64,000 nt of DNA from an uncultured Lachnospiraceae bacterium (GCA_951802115.1 CATOPL010000017.1:1-64000), one strand, 5' to 3'; positions 20,258 to 29,365 are shown, counted from the first letter of the stretch. Notes: generated by a model from the letters alone, not told the origin. Numbers and translations are program-made.

Positions 20258-21778
20258 TTATTTCCACTGTGCCAGATGGTCATATGTCTTCAAAAGCGCT
20301 GTATAACACTCGTCAAAGTATTTTTTCAGCTCTTCATAACGTCTGTGATTTTCCATATCCGGCTCAATTACATCATCCACTTTGATAAAACGGTCAATAG
20401 CGGTAAAATCCTTTAGCACTCCGGTTCCGACGCCCGCACAGACCGCCGCACCCATGGATGTCGCTTCGTCAAGCCAGTTCAGTCTTCTGGCTTTTACACC
20501 ATAAATATCTGCCAGTGCATGCCGGACCGGGTCTCCTTTCGCAAGGCCGCCAATAACGTTCAGCTCCGTAATATTCATGTCTTTTCGGAATACATCAAGG
20601 ATGATGCACAGGTTCATCAGAATTCCTTCTACTGTTGCTCTGAGCAAATCTCCCCTTTTATGTTCCATTTTCAATCCCACAAAAGCACCTCTGGCATTAG
20701 GATTCCATCTTGGACTTCTCTCACCCAGAATATACGGAAGATACAACAGGCCGTTGGCTCCCACCGGCGACTGGGCAATTTCCCGGTTCATCAGTTCATA
20801 AGGACTGACTCCCTGCCGCTTCGCTTCTTCCTCCAGATCTTTGCACAGAATTTTTTTGATAAACTGGTAGGAGTTTCCCGCCGCCTGCATGGTTCCGTTC
20901 GGTGAATACATTCCGGGCACCATATGCGCCCAGTTGTAGGTCCGAAGCTCTGGATCATAGATCGGGGTTTTGCTGGTCAGCGCCACCCAGGAGGAAGATC
21001 CCAGATAGTTAAAGGTATCTCCTTCTCTCACACTTCCGGCTCCTACTGCCGCACACACACCGTCCCCGCCGCCGATCACAATCGGCGTCCCGGGAGCCAG
21101 TCCGCATTCTTCTGCTACCGAAATCGTCAGTTCTCCCGCCACATACGTAGACGGATGGACTTCCGCCACTATTTCCTCATCGATCCCTGTAAGCTTCAGG
21201 ATCTCCTCAGACCATTCGAGCCTGTTCAGATCCAGACAGTTGGTACCGGACGCATCTGTATAATCCGTAACAAACATTCCGGTCAGTCTGCAGATCACAT
21301 AATCTTTAGGCTGTAGCATCTTATATGTTTTTCTGTAAACATCCGGCTCATGTTCTTTAATCCACATCATTTTTTCGATGCTGTAAGACGCGCTGATCTT
21401 ATGCCCGGTAATCTGATAAAATTCTTTTTCGCTGATCTGTTCCCGAATCGCCTTTTCCTGCTCCTGGCTTCTCTGATCCGCCCAGATGATTGCCGGTCTC
21501 AAAGCCTTTCCTCTGTGATCCACCGGCACGCAGCCCATCATCTGTCCGCTGAACGCCATGCCTGCCACCTGTTCTTTATCTGTATCTTTCAGAAGTTCCT
21601 TATTATTTTCGCAGACGGCTTTCCACCAGTCCTCCGGATTCTGTTCCGCCCAGGTGCTGTTAAAGAAATTTGTCGGATATACATAGGTGATGCTTCGGAC
21701 CAGTTCTCCGTCTGTGGTGAACAAGGTTGCTTTGTCACCGGAAGTACCCAGGTCATGCGCAATTAAATACTTTTTCAT
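20258..21778 (-). CDS. FGGY-family carbohydrate kinase (xylulokinase-like)
   Basis: A 506-residue sugar kinase with the FGGY two-domain actin-like fold. The N-terminal phosphate loop is AHDLGTSGDKATLF, the middle substrate region GGGDGVCAAVGAGSV, and the C-terminal signature IGGLAKGDPVRHALADI. The substrate is probably a ketopentose or ketohexose made by the neighbouring epimerase. It lies between the aldo/keto reductase and epimerase genes in the LacI-controlled operon. Confidence 0.92.
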   Translation of the reverse strand: MKKYLIAHDLGTSGDKATLFTTDGELVRSITYVYPTNFFNSTWAEQNPEDWWKAVCENNKELLKDTDKEQVAGMAFSGQMMGCVPVDHRGKALRPAIIWADQRSQEQEKAIREQISEKEFYQITGHKISASYSIEKMMWIKEHEPDVYRKTYKMLQPKDYVICRLTGMFVTDYTDASGTNCLDLNRLEWSEEILKLTGIDEEIVAEVHPSTYVAGELTISVAEECGLAPGTPIVIGGGDGVCAAVGAGSVREGDTFNYLGSSSWVALTSKTPIYDPELRTYNWAHMVPGMYSPNGTMQAAGNSYQFIKKILCKDLEEEAKRQGVSPYELMNREIAQSPVGANGLLYLPYILGERSPRWNPNARGAFVGLKMEHKRGDLLRATVEGILMNLCIILDVFRKDMNITELNVIGGLAKGDPVRHALADIYGVKARRLNWLDEATSMGAAVCAGVGTGVLKDFTAIDRFIKVDDVIEPDMENHRRYEELKKYFDECYTALLKTYDHLAQWK

Positions 21779-21868
21779 TTTTCTTTCCTTAAGATTCTCA
21801 ATGTTGCAGCTGCCCTGCCTTCATCCAGGAAAAAGCAGCCCTGTTTCCATATACTGTTTTCCAGTGTC

Positions 21869-22855
21869 TTATTCCATGTCTTCAAAAGGCTGAAGAATCT
21901 TGTCAATTTCTTCCAGCTCTTCTTTTGTCAAATCCCAGCTGGTACAGCGGATATTTTTCTCAAGCTGTTCCATAGAGGACGCTCCGCCGATGATGGAAGT
22001 AACTTCTTCTTTCTGACGCAGCCAGTTTAACGCCATCTCATTCATAGGTCTTCCGATTTCATCCGCAAAAGTTTTCAGCTTTCTGGCGCCTTCCTGATAA
22101 ATCCTGAAAACGTCGCCGGTCAGCTTCGGATTCTCATTGCGGATATCTCTGGCAGAAATCGTCAGTCCATCCAGAAATCTGCCTGCCAGAAGTCCCTGAA
22201 ACAGCGGACTGTATGGAAGAAATGCCTGACCATATTTCTTTATATTAGGAAAGACTTCCTTCTCTGTCCGATATTCCAGCGGAATTCCGTGGTAGCTTGC
22301 CGGGTTGCGCTCCAGCATATTGTAGAGCCCCTGCTGACAGTCTACGGATATGTACTCCATCATTTTTTCCACATCTGCCTGAGAGAAATTACTAAGTCCC
22401 ACATAGCGGATTTTTCCTGCTTTTTTCATGATATTCAATGCTTCCGCCGTCTCCTCCAGCGGAACATCGGGATCCGGCCAGTGCATCTGATAGATATCCA
22501 CATGATCCGTCTGCAGACGTCTGAGCGTGTCATCAATTTCTTTTAACAGACTGTCCCTGGACAGATTGTTCCGGGTTTCATGTTCTTCATTCCAGAGCAG
22601 TCCGCCCTTGGAAGCGATCAGTACCCTGTTTCGCAGTCCGTCTTCTTTTAATGCTTTTCCAAGAACGGTTTCAGATACTCCCCAGCCATACACCGGCGCC
22701 ACGTCAAAAAAATTCACTCCCATATCAATGGCTGCATGGATAATACGGATAGAAGTATCCTCCTCTGATGAATCCCAGTCGCCTCCCATATTCCAGCATC
22801 CGATACCTATGGCTGATATCCTGTCTTCGATTTTTTCTACCTTTTTGTAAATCAT
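21869..22855 (-). CDS. Aldo/keto reductase
   Basis: A 328-residue NAD(P)H-dependent AKR. The catalytic Asp/Tyr region reads NFFDVAPVYGWGVSE, followed by the catalytic Lys (LIASKGG) and a His in MHWPDP; the cofactor-binding C-terminus has MALNWLRQKEEVTSIIGG. It is the first gene of the LacI-controlled operon, so it probably reduces or oxidises the transported sugar or polyol. The operon promoter with operator lies just upstream. Confidence 0.92.
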   Translation of the reverse strand: MIYKKVEKIEDRISAIGIGCWNMGGDWDSSEEDTSIRIIHAAIDMGVNFFDVAPVYGWGVSETVLGKALKEDGLRNRVLIASKGGLLWNEEHETRNNLSRDSLLKEIDDTLRRLQTDHVDIYQMHWPDPDVPLEETAEALNIMKKAGKIRYVGLSNFSQADVEKMMEYISVDCQQGLYNMLERNPASYHGIPLEYRTEKEVFPNIKKYGQAFLPYSPLFQGLLAGRFLDGLTISARDIRNENPKLTGDVFRIYQEGARKLKTFADEIGRPMNEMALNWLRQKEEVTSIIGGASSMEQLEKNIRCTSWDLTKEELEEIDKILQPFEDME

Positions 22856-22891
22856 AGTTTATCTTATCCTTTCATTTTTTCGCGCTCTTAA

Positions 22892-22985
22892 TGAAACCGG
22901 TTACACAACCGATATTGTTCAATATTATAAATATAAATTTCCTCATTTTTCCATTATTTTATGTGACCGGTTACATTTCTTTCAA
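22892..22985 (-). promoter_or_regulatory. Sugar operon promoter with two LacI-type operators
   Basis: On the minus strand TTGAAA (22980-22985) and TAAAAT (22956-22961) are 18 bases apart. The operator TGTGACCGGTTACA (22962-22975) fills the spacer, where a repressor would block polymerase. A second copy, TGAAACCGGTTACA (22892-22905), lies downstream toward the gene. Both are near-palindromes of the LacI/GalR type with a central CG. Confidence 0.8.
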
Positions 22986-22996
22986 AAAAAGAAGCG

Positions 22997-24034
22997 TTAC
23001 TTCTTTTTTCTTTTCTCGGAACCTTTTAACTTCACCTGATAAGGTATCATATGAATGCTTCTGGCTTTCTCCGGATACTTTACCCTTTCCTGCAGAAGCC
23101 GCAGCGCCATCCGCCCCATCTCATAATTATCGCGATAGACACAGCTGAACGGAATTCCCAGAATATCCAGCATCTCAATCCGGTCGTTTCCTATAACGGC
23201 AATATCCTTCCCGATCTGAAGCCCTTTTTCTTTTACTGCTTTCATAAATCCCAGCGAAGTCATATTGTTGCAGGTATATACTGCGTCCGGAAGTTTTTCT
23301 TCCGACAGAAGCTTCATGGACAGTTCATAAGACTTTTTCATCAGGAAATTGCCATAGTAAATATCTCTTTCTTCAAGCTGCAGTCCGCAGTCCGCAGCGC
23401 CCTTGCGAAAACCTTCAAATCTTTCTCTGCCGATCTTCAGAGTCATATCCCCTGTGATAATCGCAAGTCTTCGGTTGCCCGCTTTATATAATTCCAGAGC
23501 TGCCTGGTAAGAACACTGATAATTCTCATACAGCACAGCGTCCCACGGCATATTTTCAAAATCACGGTCGATAATCACAATCGGAACAGAATATTCTCTG
23601 AGCTTTGCCAGAAGCGCTCTTCCTTCCGGCGTCTCCGGATAATCCACGGAAGGTCCAAGAATAATTCCCCTCACCTTCTGCTGCTGAAGCAGCCGGAAAG
23701 CTCTTTCTTCCTTTTCCAGATTATCCTGTGTATCAAACAATACCAGCGACAGATCCTGCTCATCCGCTGCCTGCGTGATTCCATGCAGAATATCCGAATA
23801 AAATGTGTTTCCGATCTCCGGTATCACTACTCCAACGGTCTTTGTCTCCTGCCTGGAAAGATTCACCGCCAGCGCGGAGGGTACATAGTGATACGTCTCC
23901 ATGATGTTCTCTATTTTCCTGCGGGTCTCCGCCGCCACATAACCGCTGTTATTCATCACACGCGATACGGTTGCTTTCGACACGCCCGCCATCTCAGCTA
24001 CATCTTTGATCGTAATTATCTTTCCAGTCATCAT
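22997..24034 (-). CDS. LacI-family transcriptional regulator
   Basis: A 345-residue LacI/GalR repressor. The N-terminal helix-turn-helix is TIKDVAEMAGVSKATVSRV with the hinge helix ending VPSALAVNLS; the C-terminal ligand domain resembles ribose-binding proteins. It lies upstream of, and in the same direction as, the sugar operon whose promoter carries two matching operators. A third operator overlaps its own start codon, indicating autoregulation. Confidence 0.95.
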   Translation of the reverse strand: MMTGKIITIKDVAEMAGVSKATVSRVMNNSGYVAAETRRKIENIMETYHYVPSALAVNLSRQETKTVGVVIPEIGNTFYSDILHGITQAADEQDLSLVLFDTQDNLEKEERAFRLLQQQKVRGIILGPSVDYPETPEGRALLAKLREYSVPIVIIDRDFENMPWDAVLYENYQCSYQAALELYKAGNRRLAIITGDMTLKIGRERFEGFRKGAADCGLQLEERDIYYGNFLMKKSYELSMKLLSEEKLPDAVYTCNNMTSLGFMKAVKEKGLQIGKDIAVIGNDRIEMLDILGIPFSCVYRDNYEMGRMALRLLQERVKYPEKARSIHMIPYQVKLKGSEKRKKK

Positions 24035-24047
24035 GTAATCGGTTACA
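24034..24047 (-). promoter_or_regulatory. LacI-type operator over the repressor's own start codon
   Basis: TGTAATCGGTTACA (24034-24047) lies between the ribosome site (AGAAGG) and ATG of the lacI-family gene. It is the same motif as at 22892 and 22962, so the repressor probably limits its own synthesis. Confidence 0.7.
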
Positions 24048-24175
24048 CCTTCTTTTGCCTATACTCTATGACATCTATGTCCATTTGTCAACACTATCTT
24101 GTTATTTCGTCGTTATTACAGATTTTTTATCTTAATTTTTGTGCATTATCACGATTTTTGCGGTCTTATTACTCA

Positions 24176-24189
24176 TGAAACCGGTTTAT
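24176..24189 (-). promoter_or_regulatory. Weaker fourth LacI-type operator
   Basis: TGAAACCGGTTTAT matches the first eleven bases of the operator at 22892 but loses the ACA end. It sits about 140 bases upstream of the repressor gene, in a position suited to looping with the start-codon operator. Confidence 0.5.
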
Positions 24190-24220
24190 ATAATTGAGAG
24201 CTCCGGCCTCTGTCATTCGT

Positions 24221-24478
24221 CTAAATATTTTTATATAACAAGCAATAATCAATTTCAATATTTCCTGCCTGCTCTTTTATCCAATACATGGCGTCATCCA
24301 ACGCCTTATTATAAATAATCGGGGCCAGATGCTCGCAAAACAGGTCCAGCAGCTGCTGTTCCTCAATGATTCCGATTTCCTCTCCGCGGGCATCCAGGTA
24401 AAATGCTTTTATTTCGCTGATAAGGTGTTTCTTCTGCTCATCACTCAAACGGATTACTTCGTTCAGATTTCTTCTCAT
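24221..24478 (-). CDS. DUF2164-family small protein
   Basis: An 85-residue soluble protein of unknown function. The pattern IRLSDEQKKHLISEIKAFY, then EIGIIEEQQLLDLF, then KALDDAMYWIKEQ fits the DUF2164 family as I remember it. It ends about 185 bases upstream of the lacI-family gene and is probably transcribed on its own. Nothing in the context suggests a role. Confidence 0.75.
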   Translation of the reverse strand: MRRNLNEVIRLSDEQKKHLISEIKAFYLDARGEEIGIIEEQQLLDLFCEHLAPIIYNKALDDAMYWIKEQAGNIEIDYCLLYKNI

Positions 24479-24540
24479 AACGTTTGTTTCTCCTCATTAT
24501 TACAGTTCCGGTACACTGGTATGCGACCGGATTCCAGACG

Positions 24541-24706
24541 CGCGCCAGAGTGTGGCTGAAAATTACTTTCCGCCGGCTGTACGTCACAATTTGTGGGAGA
24601 TTTGATCCAAATGAACGCGGCGCAGTGGGCTGCGTCAAGTGAATTTGGACCAGATATACCGCAAAGTGGGGCATGCAGACGGTGGTAATGAATTTCCAGA
24701 CACGCG
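24541..24706. repeat. Inverted-end intergenic repeat, copy A
   Basis: An element of about 166 bases whose ends are related in inverted orientation. The left end runs GCGCCAGAGTGTGGCTG then AAAATTACTTTC, and the right end, read on the minus strand, runs GCGCGTGTCTGGAAATTC. The interior also has arms (TTGATCCAAATGAACGCGGC against a Gly/Cys-poor ACTTGACGCAGCC type partner). It starts exactly at the stop of the GntR gene. Related copies lie at 47343, 48232, 55032 and 59450. No open frame of note is inside. Confidence 0.65.
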
Positions 24707-25423
24707 CTAAGCCCTTCCCACCTGATAGATCTGATATTCATATCTCTCCGCCACCACATAAAGCGAAGAACAGATCAGCGCTCCGTGTTCCGTATTTGCA
24801 ATCCGCCGGCTGTGCAGAAGCGGCGCCCCAACCGGTATCCGCAGAATCTGAGACTGCGTAAAGGACGCGCTGACTGCAGAAATATGCTCAATGGCATCTT
24901 TCAGAAGAATTCCGTAGTCTTCCTCCAGGCAGGCATACACACTCACACATCCGCGCTCCCTCAGTACAAAGCCCGGAACCTGATTCGCTGCCAGATAGTC
25001 CTCCATCATGCAGACCGGCTTGCCGTCCGCACACTGGACCCGCTGAATATGATAAACCTGATCTCCCTCTTTCAGAGAAAGCGCGTCTCTGATAAAGTCC
25101 GGCGCAGCCACCTTCTCCTGCGCCAGGCCCTGTGTACTGACCTGGTATCCTCTCTGCCGCAGCGTCTCTGTAAAAGAGGTAATCTTGTTCAGATGCTGAG
25201 AGGTAGAAATGTCCTGCACCTGTGTGCCCCGTCCCTGAGTGACGGACAGATATCCTTCATTTGTAAGTATTCCGATTGCACGCCGCACCGTCGTGCGACT
25301 GACTCCATAAATGGATTCCATTTCTGATTCTGTAGGAAGAAAAGCACCAGGCATATATCTGCCTTCCTGAATATCCTTTTTCAGACTGCTGTACATGCGT
25401 TTATAAGCCGGTATCTTTGCCAT
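24707..25423 (-). CDS. GntR-family regulator (HutC/UTRA type)
   Basis: A 238-residue regulator with an N-terminal winged helix-turn-helix (PTESEMESIYGVSRTTVRRA, about 28-50) and a C-terminal UTRA ligand-binding domain (about 80-235). It is divergent from the phosphotriesterase/shikimate-dehydrogenase-like cluster, and the shared spacer carries two copies of an AAAGATAATGATCTTT-type palindrome, one for each direction. The effector is probably a phosphorylated sugar or sugar acid of that pathway. Confidence 0.93.
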   Translation of the reverse strand: MAKIPAYKRMYSSLKKDIQEGRYMPGAFLPTESEMESIYGVSRTTVRRAIGILTNEGYLSVTQGRGTQVQDISTSQHLNKITSFTETLRQRGYQVSTQGLAQEKVAAPDFIRDALSLKEGDQVYHIQRVQCADGKPVCMMEDYLAANQVPGFVLRERGCVSVYACLEEDYGILLKDAIEHISAVSASFTQSQILRIPVGAPLLHSRRIANTEHGALICSSLYVVAERYEYQIYQVGRA

Positions 25424-25442
25424 ACTCCCTCCCGCGTCTATT

Positions 25443-25586
25443 AAAGATCATTATCTTTCCGTCAATCCAACACCTTTATATCTTGATAGATTATAGGTGA
25501 ATTCATGAAAAAAAGCAAGTAAAAAATTAAAAAGGAATTGACATTTCACGTATGTAATGATAAGATGCGAAAAGATAATGATGTTT
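25443..25586. promoter_or_regulatory. Divergent promoters with two GntR operators
   Basis: Plus strand: TTGACA (25538-25543) and TAAGAT (25561-25566), spacing 17. Minus strand: TTGCTT (25513-25518) and TATAAT (25490-25495), spacing 17. Palindromic operators AAAGATCATTATCTTT (25443-25458) and AAAGATAATGATGTTT (25571-25586) are nearly identical when one is reversed, and each lies just downstream of one -10 box. This layout predicts repression of both the regulator and the cluster. Confidence 0.8.
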
Positions 25587-25631
25587 CAAATAAAAAAATA
25601 CATAACCATCTATTAAAGGACTGAAAAACAC

Positions 25632-26567
25632 ATGATTCGAACCATATGGAAAGATATCCTGCCGGAAGAAGCAGGGCATGCACAGTGTCATGAACATATC
25701 TGGCTGAACAGAGGCGCGTCTTACAAAGTCAATCCTGCCCTGTGTATGGACAGCCGCGAAAAGTCACTGCAGGAGTTAACCGATTATTACCGGGCCGGCG
25801 GACGGCTGATCGTGGACGCTCAGCCTACCGGATGCGGACGAAATGCACATATGCTGGCTGAACTTTCCAGAGAGAGCGGCGTTTATATTGTATCTGCCGC
25901 AGGTTTTCATAAAAAGGAATTTTTCGATCAGTTACTGCTGTTTTCCTGGCCGGAGGATAAACTTGCAGAGCTCTACACCAAAGAGATTCAGACAGGTATT
26001 ACAGACTCCGGACAGGAATCCTTCCTATATCGGGCGGGAATTTTAAAAGCCGCCGCAGACAAAGACTGGCAGACAGATCCTGTCTACCATAAGCTTTTTG
26101 AGGCAGTGGCGCAGGCCGCGGTACAAACCGGTGCGCCGGTTATGATCCATACCGAAAAAGGAAACGATATTTTGAAAATCATCCGCTGGTTCCAGGATAG
26201 GGGGATCTCTCCGCGAAAGCTTCTGATCTGTCATCTGGACCGCACGCATTACGACAGTTCCTATCACCGGGAAGTGTTATCCACCGGCTGCTGTCTGTGT
26301 TACGACAGTATCCACCGGCTGAAATACATATCGGAACAGCAGGAAACAGAACTGCTCTGTTCCATGAAGCAAAGCGGCTTCCTTGAGCAGATCGTCCTTA
26401 GTCTGGATACTACCGGCCAGCGGCTGAGAGCTTATGACGCCGAAGATATGGGACTTGATTATATTCTTTGCACCTTTATTCCCAGACTTGTCAAACTCGG
26501 CTTCACCGCAGAGGAAATCCGGCAGATGTGCGTCGCAAATGCAGCAAGAATACTGGACTTTGCATAA
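25632..26567 (+). CDS. Phosphotriesterase-related amidohydrolase (lactonase-like)
   Basis: A 311-residue metal-dependent TIM-barrel hydrolase of the phosphotriesterase homology family. Ligands are visible: His20 and His22 in HEHIW, a candidate carboxylated Lys in AGILKAA, His in VMIHTEKG and ICHLDR, and Asp in SLDTT. Studied relatives without true phosphotriesterase activity hydrolyse sugar lactones, often phosphorylated ones, so a lactonase step is a reasonable inference. First gene of the cluster under the GntR operators. Confidence 0.88.
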   Translation: MIRTIWKDILPEEAGHAQCHEHIWLNRGASYKVNPALCMDSREKSLQELTDYYRAGGRLIVDAQPTGCGRNAHMLAELSRESGVYIVSAAGFHKKEFFDQLLLFSWPEDKLAELYTKEIQTGITDSGQESFLYRAGILKAAADKDWQTDPVYHKLFEAVAQAAVQTGAPVMIHTEKGNDILKIIRWFQDRGISPRKLLICHLDRTHYDSSYHREVLSTGCCLCYDSIHRLKYISEQQETELLCSMKQSGFLEQIVLSLDTTGQRLRAYDAEDMGLDYILCTFIPRLVKLGFTAEEIRQMCVANAARILDFA

Positions 26568-26676
26568 AACAGAAGAGACCTGAAAACCGCCGGAAAAGTT
26601 CTTATGCATACATATGACTGAAAATCCAGGCAGGTCGCAAAATAAAAATCACACAACCATGAAAGGGGTATCGCAA

Positions 26677-27630
26677 ATGAAACTTGAAAAAGCAACACAA
26701 CCGACCATGTATTTTATCGGCGTAACAACAGGCGCGTCTTCCATTATGAAGGTTTTTCCAGAATGGGCGCAGGCTCTGGGACTGAACGACACGGTTATGA
26801 AAGGCATTGACATTGCCATCCACGAAAAGCCGGAAGTGTACCGTGAAGTGGTATCTTTCATCAAGAACGACCCGCTGTCCATGGGCGCGCTGGTAACCAC
26901 CCACAAGATCGATATTTATAATGCTGCAAAGGATCTGTTTGAATACCTGGATCCCTATGCTCTCCAGTTCGAAGAGCTTTCTTCCATTTCCAAGCAGGAC
27001 GGCAAACTATGCGGCCACGCCAAAGACCCCATTACCTGTGGCATGGCCATGGAAGAATTCGTTCCGGACAATTACTGGAAAGAGCACCCGGAAGCAGGCG
27101 TGCTGATTATCGGTGCAGGCGGAAGCGCTATTTCCATGTGTTCCTACTATATGAGAAATGCCGGCAGAGGAAACGACCCGGCAAAAATTGTCATCTCCAA
27201 CCGCAGCAAACCCCGTCTCGACTCTATTCAGGAAATTTGCAGCCAGATGAATCCTGCGGGCATTCCGACAGAATTTTATCTGTCTCCGGAAACTACGGAC
27301 AACGATGCCGTTCTGGCAAAAATGGGTCGTGGAAGCCTGATCATCAATGCCACCGGGCTTGGAAAAGACCGCCCGGGTTCTCCGCTCTCCGATGCGGCCG
27401 TATTTCCGCAGGACGCGCTGGTATGGGAAATCAACTACCGCGGAGACCTTCTGTTCCAGCATCAGGCAGAAGCGCAGGCAAAGAACCGCAATCTGAACGT
27501 CAACGACGGCTGGATGTATTTTATTTATGGCTGGACACAGGTTATCGCAGAAGTGTTCCACCAGGAGATTCTGGGCGAGAAACTGAAAAAGATGGATCAG
27601 ATCGCGGCAAAATTTAATAACCGGGGATGA
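26677..27630 (+). CDS. Shikimate dehydrogenase-like oxidoreductase
   Basis: A 317-residue protein of the shikimate/quinate dehydrogenase fold. The N-terminal substrate domain carries a Lys at position 77 (TTHK) where the catalytic Lys sits, then CGHAKDP at the expected Asp position; the NAD(P)-binding domain has IIGAGGSAIS and ends ATGLGKDRPGSP. Start at ATG 26677 is set by GAAAGGGG. The active-site motifs differ from true AroE (NVTxPxK), and the genes around it are catabolic, so it probably oxidises a sugar-like substrate rather than making shikimate. Confidence 0.85.
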   Translation: MKLEKATQPTMYFIGVTTGASSIMKVFPEWAQALGLNDTVMKGIDIAIHEKPEVYREVVSFIKNDPLSMGALVTTHKIDIYNAAKDLFEYLDPYALQFEELSSISKQDGKLCGHAKDPITCGMAMEEFVPDNYWKEHPEAGVLIIGAGGSAISMCSYYMRNAGRGNDPAKIVISNRSKPRLDSIQEICSQMNPAGIPTEFYLSPETTDNDAVLAKMGRGSLIINATGLGKDRPGSPLSDAAVFPQDALVWEINYRGDLLFQHQAEAQAKNRNLNVNDGWMYFIYGWTQVIAEVFHQEILGEKLKKMDQIAAKFNNRG

Positions 27631-27670
27631 AATAACAAGGCACTGAATAAAAACAATACAGGAGGCTGCT

Positions 27671-28270
27671 ATGGCACATTTTAATAATTCGGAAAAACAG
27701 ATGGATTTTGAGAGAGGCTTTGTCATCGACTTTGACCTGAAAACGGGAATGTCAGAAATGCTCGATACCGGAAAAAGGTATCTGGGACAGATGAACGGCA
27801 TGTTTGCAGACCAGGCGGCTTACGACCGGAAAATGCAGGAAGGCAATCCTCTGGTCTATGAGTTCCATTCCATGCCCGTACCGGAAACAGACGGAGATCT
27901 GGCTTTTGGCTGTTCCATCGTTAATCCGGGAAAAGTCGGGGATGAATACTATTTTACCAAAGGACATTTTCATACAATTCTTGAAACCGGAGAAATTTAC
28001 TACTGTCTGAAAGGGCACGGTTACATGATGATGGAAAATCCGGAGGGAGACTGGCTCGCTCTGGAGCTGACCGCCGGAAAAGCAGTCTATGTACCAAAAA
28101 GATATGCGCACCGCAGCATCAATGTGAGCAGTGACGAGCAGCTGATTACATTTTTTGTGTTCCGCGCAGACGCCGGACACGATTACGGTACGATCGAATC
28201 AAAAGGATACCGGAAACTTCTGGTAGAAAAAGACGGAAAACCTGCAGTTATCGATAACCCAAACTGGTAG
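27671..28270 (+). CDS. Cupin-type (archaeal-type) glucose-6-phosphate isomerase
   Basis: A 199-residue cupin of the archaeal-type phosphoglucose isomerase family, unrelated to normal Pgi. Metal-binding residues appear in TKGHFHTILETGEIYYC (two His and a Glu) and a later His in YVPKRYAHRSIN. It interconverts aldose and ketose phosphates in known members. Its place between the shikimate-dehydrogenase-like and hydroxyacid dehydrogenase genes suggests an isomerase step in their pathway. Good GGAGG site before the ATG. Confidence 0.88.
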   Translation: MAHFNNSEKQMDFERGFVIDFDLKTGMSEMLDTGKRYLGQMNGMFADQAAYDRKMQEGNPLVYEFHSMPVPETDGDLAFGCSIVNPGKVGDEYYFTKGHFHTILETGEIYYCLKGHGYMMMENPEGDWLALELTAGKAVYVPKRYAHRSINVSSDEQLITFFVFRADAGHDYGTIESKGYRKLLVEKDGKPAVIDNPNW

Positions 28271-28401
28271 TCGAAAACGCTGCAAAAATGTACTACATGA
28301 ATTCAGACAGTTTCCAAAAATAATGCCGGGACAGAAAACATACCGAAAACGGCCCAGCCCGGAAGCACTGACTGTATGACGATTATAAAAAGAGGTAAAT
28401 T

Positions 28402-29358
28402 ATGGCAGAATATAAAGTACTGGTCACCGCGCGTTCTTTCGGAACCGTGGATGATCTGGCAGTCAAACTCCTGCAGCAAAACGGCTGCGAAGTAAAAAAA
28501 CTGGAAGTAAAAGACGGTCCGATAGCGGAACAGCTCAGAAGAGAACTTCCGGGTGCAGACGCTGTCATTGCCGGTTTGGAAGACTACGACCGGGAACTGA
28601 TGGCATCCGCTGCGAATCTGAAAGTCATCTCCCGCTATGGCGTGGGATATGACAAGGTGGATCTGAAAGCGGCCGCCGGTCTTCAGATCAAAGTAACCGT
28701 CACACCCGGAGCAAACGGCGATTCCGTTGCAGATCTGGCTGTGGCTCTGATGCTGAGCTGCGCAAGAAACATCGTTGTCATGGACAACGGTATCAAAGGA
28801 AGTGACCAGGTACGCCCTTCCGGAGTTGAGATGTGGGGCAAAACGCTCGGCGTCGTAGGGGCCGGACGGATCGGAAAAGGCGTTGCCAGACGCTGCACCG
28901 GATTTGACATGCGAATCCTGTGCCATGATCAGTTTGAGGATGAAAATTTCAAAAAAGCGTGCGGTGCAGAGTATGTGGATCTGGAAACTCTGATCCGGGA
29001 GTCGGATTTTATTACGATCCATTCTCCTCTGACGCCCGAGACAGAAAACATGTTCGGGGCAGAACAGTTTAAAATCATGAAAAAAGATGCTATTCTCGTG
29101 AATACAGCCAGAGGAGGAATTGTGGATGAAGAAGCGCTCTATGACGCGCTGAAAAGCGGAGAAATCCGCGCAGCCGCGCTGGATGCCACTGTACACGAAC
29201 CGCCTTACGACAGTCCGCTCTGCACACTTCCTAACTGTATTCTTACGCCTCATGCCGGAGCCGCCACCAAAGAAGCTGTCAGCAAAATGGGACTGATGGC
29301 CGCACAAAACGCCGTCGACGTTCTCACCGGAGGAAGCTGCGCATATGAAGTAAAATAG
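28402..29358 (+). CDS. D-2-hydroxyacid dehydrogenase (phosphoglycerate dehydrogenase-like)
   Basis: A 318-residue NAD-dependent 2-hydroxyacid dehydrogenase. The Rossmann motif is GVVGAGRIGKGVARR, and the active-site Arg, Glu and His appear in VNTARGGIVDEEAL, the preceding IHSPLTPET region and LTPHAGAATKEA. It lacks the C-terminal ACT regulatory domain of serine-pathway SerA, so a catabolic or keto-acid reducing role in this cluster is more likely. Last structural gene before a palindromic repeat and terminator. Confidence 0.9.
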   Translation: MAEYKVLVTARSFGTVDDLAVKLLQQNGCEVKKLEVKDGPIAEQLRRELPGADAVIAGLEDYDRELMASAANLKVISRYGVGYDKVDLKAAAGLQIKVTVTPGANGDSVADLAVALMLSCARNIVVMDNGIKGSDQVRPSGVEMWGKTLGVVGAGRIGKGVARRCTGFDMRILCHDQFEDENFKKACGAEYVDLETLIRESDFITIHSPLTPETENMFGAEQFKIMKKDAILVNTARGGIVDEEALYDALKSGEIRAAALDATVHEPPYDSPLCTLPNCILTPHAGAATKEAVSKMGLMAAQNAVDVLTGGSCAYEVK

Positions 29359-29365
29359 TCAACAA

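Noticed and set aside
28303-29307. 334-codon minus-strand frame
   Set aside because: Antisense to the hydroxyacid dehydrogenase; no motif, Cys/His-rich shadow translation.
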